This document shows positions 27,229 to 35,097 of a DNA stretch of 64,000 nt, piece by piece. The notes beneath the pieces were generated by a model. It was not told the DNA's origin. It saw nothing but the letters and a program-made list of their open reading frames with translations, and did not search any database. The DNA is taken from NCBI GenBank assembly GCA_040755395.1, contig JBFMAX010000013.1, positions 1-64,000 on the forward strand. The letters run 5' to 3'. The stretch is from Nitrospirota bacterium. GTDB taxonomy: Bacteria > Nitrospirota > Nitrospiria > Nitrospirales > Nitrospiraceae. The position numbers were made by a program, and so were the translations under genes. Position 1 is the first letter of the stretch. Each line of letters starts with the position of its first letter.

Positions 27229-27464
27229 TCACACACAGTCTGAAAGCCTTCCAAGAGAATCATCTTGTTCAGCCGTGTAGGGTCCTTCCTTCACCGTAAC
27301 TACGCGTCCGCCGGAGTCCCGTCTATACCTAGGGTCGACAGTGCTGTAACTCCTCGGAACCGCGTCGAGTTCTGAAGACCGCGCTCAATCGGCACGGCTG
27401 CCGCGACGGCACAATCCTTGCCAATCTGCTTCCCGTGGCAATTCACAACAAGGGAGGTGTCATA

Positions 27465-27635
27465 ATGAACCGACTTCTACTTCTGGGTTTCGCCGTTCTG
27501 ACGGTCTTGACTCTCGCCACGCCGGTCATTGCCCAGGGCCCGCCGTTCACGCCTCCTGGGCCTCCCAGGCCTGTGCCCGCGCCGCTACCGGATGAGGCGT
27601 GCACGCAAGTGCCGGAACTGTGTGTAGTGCAGTAG
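27465..27635 (+). CDS. Small secreted proline-rich peptide (56 aa)
   Basis: Starts at ATG 27465 with a very strong ribosome-binding site (GGGAGGTG, 8 nt ahead). Residues 1-23 are a signal peptide (LLLLGFAVLTVLTLATPVIA). The mature part, about 33 aa, is proline-rich (GPPFTPPGPPRPVPAPLP) and ends with a two-cysteine tail (EACTQVPELCVVQ), which could form a disulfide after export. The gene is 237 bp after tldE on the same strand. Family unknown. It might be a structural or adhesive peptide, or a substrate of the adjacent protease, and the latter is speculation. A strong hairpin follows the stop. Confidence 0.65.
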   Translation: MNRLLLLGFAVLTVLTLATPVIAQGPPFTPPGPPRPVPAPLPDEACTQVPELCVVQ

Positions 27636-27651
27636 TGCAGTAGTGCAGTAG
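27624..27651. repeat. 8-bp tandem repeat, three copies
   Basis: GTAGTGCA is repeated three times (27624-27647) plus GTAG. The first copy encodes the last residues of the small secreted peptide, and the stop codon lies at the start of the second copy. Copy-number change would not move the stop. Confidence 0.9.
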
Positions 27652-27663
27652 GTGCGCCGCGAA

Positions 27664-27696
27664 GCCGGCCGCTTCGACTGCATTGAAGCGGCCGGC
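27664..27696 (+). terminator. Strong hairpin after the small peptide gene
   Basis: A perfect 12-bp stem GCCGGCCGCTTC (27664-27675) / GAAGCGGCCGGC (27685-27696) with a 9-nt loop. No T-run follows, so it may be a terminator or transcript-stabilising stem. Confidence 0.55.
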
Positions 27697-28130
27697 CCTG
27701 CCTCCCGTTTGTCGCCTCTCCGTCTCCTACCGTATTCCCATTGACTAATGGCGTCGGGCAAGAGTACACAGTCTTCATGAGCTTTGGGCTTACCCTGTTT
27801 GACCCGTTGCTTGCACCCGTTGCAGGAAAAGAGCAACGGGTACCCGCAATGGGTGCCCCAGCAAGATGAAAATAGAGCCGACAGCCAGCCGCGAATGGCA
27901 TAGAGCTATTTGCTGTTCGCTATTCGCTATTTTCTAAGGGAATCATGACCCCTACCGTTCGAGCCCGTCGCCGTCTCTTCGCTCCTGAGACCTTTCGTCA
28001 TGGGTATGACCCGCCGTTCGGGCGTCTGTTCTCCGCCGTGTTCCTCGATTCTTGACCGGCTCAGACTCATCTCGACCATCTTCCGACGTGAGCGGCGGCC
28101 TCGGGGCTCCCCTGAAACGCTCGCCGCACT
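27697..28130. other. Gene-free stretch with dispersed repeats
   Basis: No credible gene. It holds CAGTCTTCATGAGCTTTGGG (start of a 27-mer shared with 63269-63295) at 27769, a double family A palindrome (ACCCGTTGC at 27802 and 27815, GCAACGGGT at 27833, GCAATGGGT at 27846) and a family C half-element (27905-27932). Open frames here are on the wrong strand of the following gene and lack ribosome-binding sites. Confidence 0.7.
27802..27854. repeat. Palindromic repeat family A (copy 3, nested double)
   Basis: Inner hairpin ACCCGTTGC (27815-27823), 9-nt loop, GCAACGGGT (27833-27841). An outer ACCCGTTGC (27802-27810) can pair with GCAATGGGT (27846-27854). Confidence 0.85.
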
Positions 28131-28142
28131 GGAGGTGCCGTC

Positions 28143-28877
28143 ATGGCGCGAATGTTCAAAGAGGCTCCCGTGAAACTCATCCGGATTCTTCCTGCGGACC
28201 GCCCGATGCCCGGACGCCATCCGTTCGCGCGAACCATCATTTTGCTGAAACTGGAGCAGAGAACGGCCGCCGCTCGCGAGTGGATCGGGCAGGTCGCTCG
28301 GTGGCCCCGGCATCTCGCCGCCTGGGCCTCCCGCGGGCGCACGATCGTTCGGAAGATTCGGGAACACCTCGCTCCACGATGCGCGTCAGCGTGGGTGGCG
28401 TTGCGCTGCGCGGTGGGGATCTGCCGGGTGCGGATGGCCGCCGCGGCGCGGCGGTGGACGTCGGCCGTCAAGGAAAGGTTCGCAGAGATGCCACCGAAGC
28501 TGGATCGTATGCGGAGCGTCATCACGGAGAAAGGCCGTCGTCTGGCGCGGCGGCTCATGGAGCAGGCGCAAGCCATCCATGCGTCGAGGAGTGACGACGC
28601 TCGGGTTCAGGACCTCGTCCGTGAGGTGATCGCCTTGCGGGAGCAGGTCGCGGCTCAGCAGCGGGAGTTGGCGCAGATCACCGCGCGAGTTGGAGACCTC
28701 AACGCGATGATCCGCTCGCAGCAAGGAGTTCTCGTCCAGTTCGGCGACGAACTGGACACGGCGTCGATACGCGCGACGCCGCCCGACTCCGTGGGGACCC
28801 GAAGGCCTGCGAACCGGGCGGCACGGTCGGCCGGGCCTCGGCACTGCGTCGCAGAGCCTGCCGCCGCGGAAGCCTGA
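28143..28877 (+). CDS. Basic coiled-coil hypothetical protein (244 aa)
   Basis: Not recognised. The start has GGAGGTG about 5 nt ahead, which supports it. The protein is strongly basic in its first 150 residues (many Arg, Trp-containing helices such as REWIGQVARWPRHLAAW), then has a predicted coiled coil (VQDLVREVIALREQVAAQQR, continuing to LVQFGDELDT) and a low-complexity tail. No signal peptide or catalytic motif is visible. It ends 14 bp before the TPR lipoprotein gene and may be co-transcribed. It could bind nucleic acid or membranes, but this is only an impression from charge. Confidence 0.6.
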   Translation: MARMFKEAPVKLIRILPADRPMPGRHPFARTIILLKLEQRTAAAREWIGQVARWPRHLAAWASRGRTIVRKIREHLAPRCASAWVALRCAVGICRVRMAAAARRWTSAVKERFAEMPPKLDRMRSVITEKGRRLARRLMEQAQAIHASRSDDARVQDLVREVIALREQVAAQQRELAQITARVGDLNAMIRSQQGVLVQFGDELDTASIRATPPDSVGTRRPANRAARSAGPRHCVAEPAAAEA

Positions 28878-28891
28878 GCGGGCGTGTCGTC

Positions 28892-30565
28892 ATGAGGATG
28901 GTGAGTGCGGCGTCTCGATCTGCGGCGTGGGGGCTTTTGGCCGTCCTGATCGTGGCGCTCGCTTCGGGAGCGTGTTCGAGCGCGAGACAGACCGTGTCGG
29001 GTCAAGTGTCCCCCGCAGTGCCGCTGTACGACAATCTGGGCAGCCTCCACCATCCCATCACGACGCCTTCGCAGAAGGCCCAGCAGTATTTCGATCAAGG
29101 CCTGCGGCTGGTGTATGCCTTCAATCACGAGGAGGCGATCCACTCGTTTGAGGAAGCGACGCGGCACGATCCCGCCGCGGCCATGCCTTACTGGGGTGTC
29201 GCGCTGGCGCTGGGGCCGAACATCAACGCGCCGATGGACAAGGAACAGGAACGCCGCGCGTATCACGCCCTGCAACAGGCCCTGACTCGACGCGAGCATG
29301 CCGGCCCCAAGGAACGCGCTTACATCGAGGCGCTCGCCACCCGCTATTCGCCGGATTCGAACGCAAAACGGGAGACGTTGGATCAAGCCTACGCGGATGC
29401 GATGCGGGAGGTCTGGAAACGGTACCCGGATGACACCGATGCGGGGACGCTCTTCGCCGAGGCGCTGATGGACTTGCAGCCGTGGAACTTCTGGACCCCC
29501 GACGGCCAACCCAAGGGAAACACGGAAGAGATCGTGGCGACCCTCGAACGCGTCTTGACGCTGAACCCTGACCATCCGGGGGCCTGTCACTATTACATCC
29601 ATGCGGTCGAGGCATCGCCGAGGCCGGAACGCGCGCTTTCCTGCGCCGAGCGGCTTCCGGCGCTCGTCCCGGGTGCGGGCCATCTCGTCCATATGCCGGC
29701 CCACATTTATCTGCGACTGGGCCGGTATCGGGAAGCGGCGGAGCGGAACATGCATGCAGCCGCAGTCGATCAAGCCTATTTGAAGCACCGGCACCTCACC
29801 GGCATCTATCCGACGGGCTACTATCCGCATAATCTCCACTTCCTCTGGGCGGCGCTCACCATGGAAGGTCGGAGCCGGGAGGCCATCCAGGCCGCCCGCG
29901 ATCTCCATCGAGTGGTCTCGTGGGACGAGGCGCGCAAAGATCCGTCGATGGAAGAGTTCACCCCTACGCTGCTCTTTGCGCTGGCCCGGTTCGGCAAGTG
30001 GAACGACGTGTTGGCCGTCCCGCCGCCTCCGGCCGAGCTGGTGTATACGGCGGCGATCTGGCGCTACGCGCGCGGATTGGCCTACGCGGCCACGGGTCGG
30101 TTCGACGAAGCGGATGCGGAACGGACGAGGCTGGCTGAGATGGCCAAGTCCATGCCTAAAGACAGGACCCTGGGCGGGAGTCAGGTAGCGACGCTGATGC
30201 GGATCGCCGACGAAGTCCTGGCAGGAGAGATCGCCGCTCGCCGCGGCGATCATGAGCAAGCCGTCTCGCGCTTGACAGCGGCGATCAAGCTGGAAGATGC
30301 GTTGCGCTACTATGAACCGCCGCTCTGGCATTATCCGGTCCGCCATTCATTGGGGGCCGTCCTGCTCGAAGCGGGCCGCCCGGCCGAGGCGGAGCGGATC
30401 TACCGGGAGGACCTGGCGCAACATCCGGAAAACGGCTGGGCGCTGTTCGGACTGGCCCAGAGTTTGAAGAAGCAGAACAAAACGGACGAAGCCGCGGCTG
30501 TGGAGGAGCGATTCAAGAAGGCGTGGGCGCGCGCCGACGTGACGCTGACCTCGTCGAGATTCTGA
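28892..30565 (+). CDS. TPR-repeat lipoprotein
   Basis: A 557-aa protein with a lipoprotein signal (VALASGAC, Cys about residue 28) followed by TPR-type helical repeats: QQYFDQGLRLVYAFNHEEAI, then AHIYLRLGRYREAAERNMHA, and a C-terminal pair RPAEAERIYREDLAQHPENG. A conserved middle with YYIHAVEASPRPERAL and LPALVPGAGHLVHMPAH is typical of a family of large bacterial TPR proteins of unknown function. Likely periplasmic and membrane-anchored, probably a protein-protein interaction scaffold. Confidence 0.85.
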   Translation: MRMVSAASRSAAWGLLAVLIVALASGACSSARQTVSGQVSPAVPLYDNLGSLHHPITTPSQKAQQYFDQGLRLVYAFNHEEAIHSFEEATRHDPAAAMPYWGVALALGPNINAPMDKEQERRAYHALQQALTRREHAGPKERAYIEALATRYSPDSNAKRETLDQAYADAMREVWKRYPDDTDAGTLFAEALMDLQPWNFWTPDGQPKGNTEEIVATLERVLTLNPDHPGACHYYIHAVEASPRPERALSCAERLPALVPGAGHLVHMPAHIYLRLGRYREAAERNMHAAAVDQAYLKHRHLTGIYPTGYYPHNLHFLWAALTMEGRSREAIQAARDLHRVVSWDEARKDPSMEEFTPTLLFALARFGKWNDVLAVPPPPAELVYTAAIWRYARGLAYAATGRFDEADAERTRLAEMAKSMPKDRTLGGSQVATLMRIADEVLAGEIAARRGDHEQAVSRLTAAIKLEDALRYYEPPLWHYPVRHSLGAVLLEAGRPAEAERIYREDLAQHPENGWALFGLAQSLKKQNKTDEAAAVEERFKKAWARADVTLTSSRF

Positions 30566-30674
30566 CTGTCTGCTGCTTCGCCGGCAGCCGACCGGTTGAC
30601 CCTCCCGCTCAAAGCTGCCACCATACGTTCGCGCGTTACCTCCGGCTGACCGTCCCGATTCCCAGAGAACCGAG

Positions 30675-31073
30675 ATGGGACACGTCGTTCGAGTTGCGAC
30701 GTCGCGACCCAAGCAAATCGTCGATCTGACCGCTCGCGTGAACGAGCTGATCCGGCACGCCAAGCTGCAGGAAGGCCTCTGTTCGTTGTTCCTCGCGCAC
30801 ACGACCGCGGCGCTCACGACCGGCGAAGTGGGAGAGGGAACGGAAGACGATTTGCTCGATGTGGTGGAGCAGATGATCCCGAAGATCCGGTTTCGGCATG
30901 CGCATGATCCGGCTCATGCCTGGTCCCATATGGCGGCGTCGATTCTGGGACCGTCGCTGACCCTGCCGATCCGGGACGGGACGCTGGCGTTGGGGACGTG
31001 GCAATCGGTGCTGTTGGTGGAGCTGGACGGGCCGAGGCACCGCGAGGTCCACGTCATGTGGTCGCCGTCGTGA
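30675..31073 (+). CDS. YjbQ/UPF0047 family protein
   Basis: A 132-aa protein of the YjbQ/UPF0047 family, reported as secondary thiamine-phosphate synthase in E. coli genetics. Conserved pieces: GLCSLFLAHTTAAL, EDDLLDVVEQMIP, HAWSHMAASILGPSLTLPI with the family's histidine, and GTWQSVLLVELDGPRHREV near the end. Its true role is uncertain across bacteria. The stop overlaps the GTG start of the LOG-like gene, forming the first step of a translationally coupled set. Confidence 0.88.
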   Translation: MGHVVRVATSRPKQIVDLTARVNELIRHAKLQEGLCSLFLAHTTAALTTGEVGEGTEDDLLDVVEQMIPKIRFRHAHDPAHAWSHMAASILGPSLTLPIRDGTLALGTWQSVLLVELDGPRHREVHVMWSPS

Positions 31074-31573
31074 GGCGCAGACCGGTGATCGGCGTCATGG
31101 GGCCGGGCAAGGCCTCTCGCGCGCAGCTCAGGTCGGCTATGGAGCTGGGAGAAGGGGTCGCGCGCAACGGGTGGGTCCTGTTGACCGGCGGGCGCGCCGC
31201 CGGCGTGATGGACGCGGTGAACCGGGGAGCGAAGCGGATCCCCGGCAGTTTGACGATCGGGGTCCTGCCGACGGCCGGCACGCGCGTGTCGCGCTTCGTG
31301 GACGTGGCGATCGTCACCGACATGGGCAACGCCAGGAACAACATCAACGTCCTCTCCAGCGATGTGGTGGTGGCTTGCGGGCCAGGCGGGCCCGGGACGA
31401 TTTCCGAAGTGGCGCTGGCTCTGAAGGCGCGCAAGCCGGTGATCCTGCTGAACGGAGATCCGTTGGAGGAGAAGATGTTCACGAAGCTCGGCGGCAAGCT
31501 GGTTCGCTCGGCGCGCACGCCGCAGGCGGTCGTCGACATGATCGGACGGCATCTGAATCGGAGGAAAGCATGA
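31070..31573 (+). CDS. LOG/TIGR00725-family nucleotide-binding protein
   Basis: A 167-aa Rossmann-like protein of the LOG (lysine decarboxylase-like) superfamily. It has RRPVIGVMGPGKAS, GWVLLTGGRAAGVMDAVNRGA, GNARNNINVLSSDVVVACG, and the PGGxGTxxE-type motif as GPGGPGTISE. LOG proteins cleave nucleoside 5'-monophosphates to free base (cytokinin activation); many bacterial ones have unknown substrates. The GTG at 31070 overlaps the yjbQ stop (GTGA) and is preferred over an earlier start inside yjbQ. The stop overlaps the next start (ATGA). Confidence 0.85.
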   Translation: MRRRPVIGVMGPGKASRAQLRSAMELGEGVARNGWVLLTGGRAAGVMDAVNRGAKRIPGSLTIGVLPTAGTRVSRFVDVAIVTDMGNARNNINVLSSDVVVACGPGGPGTISEVALALKARKPVILLNGDPLEEKMFTKLGGKLVRSARTPQAVVDMIGRHLNRRKA

Positions 31574-32577
31574 GCAGCGTGTGGAATCGGGCGCTGGCGG
31601 CGGGATGCGTGGCGGTCGTGGTGAGCATGGGCGAGGTCGGGGCTGGCATGGCGTCCGCCGAAACGGCCAGCGGGATCGAGTTGGCGAAACGGGCCACGGT
31701 CGGACTCTTTTCGCCGGAGCACGAGACCTTCAAGCAAACCGGTAAGGGGCATTTTGTGATGCAGGCCAGCGGCATCCATCTCCATGATGGCTACATCGTG
31801 ACGGCGCACCATGCGGTCGAACGGGATGACCGGGGCAAGCGCCTCGTGCAGGAGGAGATCCGGGTGCTGACGGCGGACCTCGAGGAATTGCCGGCCAAGC
31901 TGGTCGGGGTCAGCGCGTTTCTGGACATCGCGGTCTACCGTCTGACGGACGGCGCAGACCGATTGCCGAACGTGGGCTTTGCGGAACGCGAGCCTCAAGC
32001 CGGCGACGCCGTTTTGACGATCGGCTATCCGCTGGGGTGGGGCCCGGCCTTCGGGTTCGGTCGGATCGGCAACCCGAACACCTTTCTTCCGACGGCGGAA
32101 GGCCGGCTGATGCAGCTCGCGCTCGCGGCGTGCAGCGGAAATTCCGGCGGCGGGCTGTTCAACGAGCAGGGCGAGTTGGTTGGCGTCATGCATGCCATTA
32201 TCGAGACGGACAAGGAGGAAGGTCCGGGACGCTGCAGCCAATTCGCCTTCGCCGTGCCGGGGCCGTTGGCGCACCGTGTGGTCACGGCCCTGATTCGCGG
32301 CGAACAGCCGGCGTTCTCGCGGCTCGGCATCGGTCTGACGGCGGTTCAGATGGGCACCCGGTGGCGGGTCGCGGCCTCCGAGGTGATGGGGCCGGCGCGC
32401 GACGCCGGCATCCAGAAAGGCGACGTCATTCTGGCGATCGACGAGACCGAGATCACCGCCGGCGCCCAGTTGAAAAATTATCTGATCGAGCGGACGACGC
32501 CAGGCCAGAAAGTGGCGGTCAAAGTGCTGCGCGGGCAAAAGGAGCAGACCATCGTCGTCACACTGGGGAGATCCTAA
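31570..32577 (+). CDS. HtrA-like periplasmic serine protease with PDZ domain
   Basis: A 335-aa trypsin-like protease: signal peptide (residues 1-30, ending MASA), catalytic domain with H81 (VTAHHAVE), D119 (FLDIAVYRL) and S192 (CSGNSGGGLF), and a C-terminal PDZ domain (residues about 235-335, LGIGLTAVQMG and QKGDVILAIDETEITAG). HtrA/Deg proteins degrade or refold damaged envelope proteins. The ATG overlaps the LOG-gene stop (ATGA), with GAGGAAAG ahead. A periplasmic methionine sulfoxide reductase follows 85 bp later, so envelope protein repair is a plausible common theme. Confidence 0.9.
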   Translation: MSSVWNRALAAGCVAVVVSMGEVGAGMASAETASGIELAKRATVGLFSPEHETFKQTGKGHFVMQASGIHLHDGYIVTAHHAVERDDRGKRLVQEEIRVLTADLEELPAKLVGVSAFLDIAVYRLTDGADRLPNVGFAEREPQAGDAVLTIGYPLGWGPAFGFGRIGNPNTFLPTAEGRLMQLALAACSGNSGGGLFNEQGELVGVMHAIIETDKEEGPGRCSQFAFAVPGPLAHRVVTALIRGEQPAFSRLGIGLTAVQMGTRWRVAASEVMGPARDAGIQKGDVILAIDETEITAGAQLKNYLIERTTPGQKVAVKVLRGQKEQTIVVTLGRS

Positions 32578-32662
32578 CCGTTCGGGCGGTCCGTAAACAG
32601 CGAACCGGAGTGTAAGCGAAGCCTTCGACCTTCGACAACCAGACGAGGGAGGGAAGAGACTC

Positions 32663-33265
32663 ATGAAGATCCCGTCACTGCTCCGACTCTCGATCGTTGC
32701 GGCCCTTGTCGCCGGATCGTTCAGCGGACAGGCGGCGACCCAATTAGCCAAAGCCACCTTTGCCGGCGGGTGCTTCTGGTGCATGGAGGAAGTATTCGAG
32801 GCAGTGGAGGGCGTCGTCTCGGTCACGTCGGGCTATACCGGCGGACAACAAGCCCATCCGAGTTACGAGGATGTGTCGGCGGGCGGGACCGGCCATGCCG
32901 AGGCCGTCGAGATCGTTTATGATCCCTCACGGGTGAGCTACGAGAAGCTCCTGCAGGTATTTTGGCGGAACATCGACCCCACCACGCCGGACCGGCAGTT
33001 CTGTGACAAAGGCCATCAGTACCGTTCCGCGATTTTTTATCATGACGAGACGCAGCACAGGCTGGCGGAGGAATCGAAGCTGGCGGTGGAAACAACCAAG
33101 CCGTTCAAAGAACCCATCGTCACCGAGATCGTCCCGGCCTCGGAGTTCTATCCGGCCGAAGACTATCATCAGGACTTCTACAAGAAGAATCCCATCCGCT
33201 ACAAATTCTACAAATTCAACTGCGGGCGGGCGCAGCGGCTCGCACAGCTTTGGGGGAAGATGTGA
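32663..33265 (+). CDS. msrA: Peptide methionine sulfoxide reductase MsrA, exported
   Basis: A 200-aa MsrA that reduces methionine-S-sulfoxide in proteins. Catalytic C37 in AGGCFWCMEEVFE, then SGYTGGQQAHPSYEDV and FCDKGHQYRSAIFY. The C-terminal resolving cysteine is present in KFNCGRAQ. Residues 1-24 form a signal peptide, so this is a periplasmic form, in keeping with the neighbouring protease. A good ribosome-binding site (GAGGGAGGGAAG) precedes the ATG. Confidence 0.95.
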   Translation: MKIPSLLRLSIVAALVAGSFSGQAATQLAKATFAGGCFWCMEEVFEAVEGVVSVTSGYTGGQQAHPSYEDVSAGGTGHAEAVEIVYDPSRVSYEKLLQVFWRNIDPTTPDRQFCDKGHQYRSAIFYHDETQHRLAEESKLAVETTKPFKEPIVTEIVPASEFYPAEDYHQDFYKKNPIRYKFYKFNCGRAQRLAQLWGKM

Positions 33266-33285
33266 CTACGGACTGAGAACGGGGC

Positions 33286-33624
33286 ATGCCTCGCACGATT
33301 CGGTCTCTCCGACTATTCGGCTACGTGTGGAACACCGTGGCGAGCATCGTGTGGGCGGTGGAACTGGCGCGCAATGGGTATTTGGTGATCTTCCGTCCGA
33401 TCCCCGACCTCATTCTGGCCGCCCAGCGACTGTACCTTCCCTGGGAATCGCTCTGGCAACCGCTCGACGAGCTGTTCGGCGTCGCGATCGTGGGCGCGAC
33501 GATCGGCGTCCTGTTTTTCGCGCCGGGGTTCGGCGCGCTCATTTTCGCCACCTGGCTCGAGGACCGAGCGCAGGCGGCGAAGGCTCTCCCGGCTCCAGCC
33601 CAAAGCGAGAGGCCTGAGGCGTGA
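33286..33624 (+). CDS. Small membrane protein, hypothetical (112 aa)
   Basis: Begins 20 bp after msrA, so probably co-transcribed. It has an N-terminal segment of medium hydrophobicity (YVWNTVASIVWAVELA) and a clear central to C-terminal membrane helix pair (LFGVAIVGATIGVLFFAPGF, GALIFATWLE) ending in a charged, Ala/Pro-rich tail. Not recognised. Function unknown. Confidence 0.7.
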   Translation: MPRTIRSLRLFGYVWNTVASIVWAVELARNGYLVIFRPIPDLILAAQRLYLPWESLWQPLDELFGVAIVGATIGVLFFAPGFGALIFATWLEDRAQAAKALPAPAQSERPEA

Positions 33625-33801
33625 GGGTGGAGGCTAGCCCACCTCTCGGGGAAGGCTTCGGTGCACAAGTGTACGGGGAAAAGTCTCCGCCATGGTCGCT
33701 CCGTGCACATCCGCGACGCGGCGGCGCCGTCCAGGCGGTGGGGTTTCGCAAGCGTGATCGGGAGGTTAGCCTAGGAATCGGGATCGGCATGAATCTTGAG
33801 G

Positions 33802-34440
33802 ATGGGGAGTGGCTGTCGAGGCAGGGAGCTCGGAAGCGGATCAGCCAATTGGCGGAGCGTGGCAACCCCGAATCCCAGAGGTCGGCTCATCAGGACAGGT
33901 TTCCAGCACGGGCTGTGCGCGTCGCTGGTCGTGTGCGCGCTGGTGTTCGCGATCCCCGTGCCGACCCAGTCGGACTTGGACGGACGGCCGCGCTACACCA
34001 AACCGGAGTTGCGTCGCGCTATCAACTGGTACGCCAAAAAATATCGGCTCGATCCGGCGTTGCTGCGCGCCGTCATCAAGGCGGAATCGGATTTTCGTCC
34101 TGACGCGGTGTCCCACAAGGGAGCCGTCGGGCTCATGCAGCTCATGCCCAAGACCGCTGCCTCCCTCCGCGTCGCCGATCCGCTCGATCCCATCCAGAAC
34201 ATCCGCGCCGGCGCCAGACAACTCCGCCGTCTGCTGAATCGCTACCACGGCGACCTACCCTTAGCCCTCGCGGCCTACAACGCCGGCGTGCAGCGTGTGA
34301 AAGGGGGCAAGGTGCCGAAAATCCGCGAGACCCGCGCCTATGTCCGCAAAGTGCTGCGCTACTATCATGCCTCCAAACCGGGCCGACTCCACCACGCGGG
34401 CGAACAGAAGGTGCAGGGTTCAACAGCCAAGCCCCGATGA
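33802..34440 (+). CDS. Lytic transglycosylase, SLT family (paralogue 1)
   Basis: About 212 aa. An export segment (LCASLVVCALVFAIPVP, around residues 38-54) is followed by an SLT domain: ALLRAVIKAESDFRPDAVS with catalytic E95, GLMQLMPKTAASLRV, and LALAAYNAGVQRVKGGKVP. It cleaves peptidoglycan with formation of 1,6-anhydro-muramyl products. The start is uncertain: ATG 33802 is listed, but GTG 33859 would place the signal peptide nearer the N-terminus. It is about 60% similar by eye to the transglycosylase at 37395. Confidence 0.88.
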   Translation: MGSGCRGRELGSGSANWRSVATPNPRGRLIRTGFQHGLCASLVVCALVFAIPVPTQSDLDGRPRYTKPELRRAINWYAKKYRLDPALLRAVIKAESDFRPDAVSHKGAVGLMQLMPKTAASLRVADPLDPIQNIRAGARQLRRLLNRYHGDLPLALAAYNAGVQRVKGGKVPKIRETRAYVRKVLRYYHASKPGRLHHAGEQKVQGSTAKPR

Positions 34441-34510
34441 CCTTCGCTCCCGTCCTCTCGGGCGGACCGGCTCGATACGTCCCGCGGGGCAGCGTGCACA
34501 CGACTCGCAT

Positions 34511-35003
34511 TCAGTACAGGAACGACAGGATGGAGACTTGTCGTTCCCACAGCCAAAGGTTGAGATATCCCACCAGGGCGATGATCGGCCCGGTCAAGAG
34601 GAGCGTGACACACACATCACCGATGGTGAGTGAAGGGGCCTCGATCCGGCAGGCCCCATGCTCTCCTTGGGCCATGGCGCGAATCAGCAGCGCGGTGTTC
34701 TTCGCATGGCTCTTGAACCAGAAGGAATAGGCGTCTCCGAAGAAGGGAATCGAACTGAAGACGCCGTTGAGCAGCAGGTTAAAGGCCATCCCGATCAACA
34801 CGACCATCTGGACCCCCCAACTGCCTGGCGATCAGCAGAATGACCGCGCCCGATACGGTTGCAATGAGATCGCCCACGACGGGAATGACGCCGACCATGG
34901 GGTCAAGCCCGAAGCGAATGCCGGCGGGGGACAGACGAAACGCATCATCCAGCAGATGGGCGAGCAATTCGGCTTGCCGTTCCTTGGCGCGCACCGTGGC
35001 CAT
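34511..35003 (-). pseudogene. DUF4112 membrane protein, frameshifted
   Basis: The 5' part (LAHLLDDAFRLSPAGIRFGL, GVIPVVGDLIATVSGAVILL) and the 3' part (NGVFSSIPFFGDAYSFWFKS HAKN) are the two halves of a DUF4112 protein in different frames. They join at a run of six C on the plus strand (34813-34818, G6 in the gene). Removing one base gives a continuous 163-aa protein through ARQLG-VQMVVLIGMAFNLL. This is a recent frameshift, a homopolymer sequencing error, or phase variation at a G-tract. DUF4112 function is unknown. It follows the transglycosylase gene convergently. Confidence 0.8.
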
Positions 35004-35097
35004 GGTTCTATTGTACTCCTGGCGGCCCGTCTCGGAGCGGCTGATCGGGGAACAAACGGACGACTCCCGCTGTGGCGCGTGCGATGAGCGGCGCGGC

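Noticed and set aside
28655-30346. 563-codon open frame on the minus strand
   Set aside because: Antisense to the TPR lipoprotein gene, which has a lipobox and TPR repeats.
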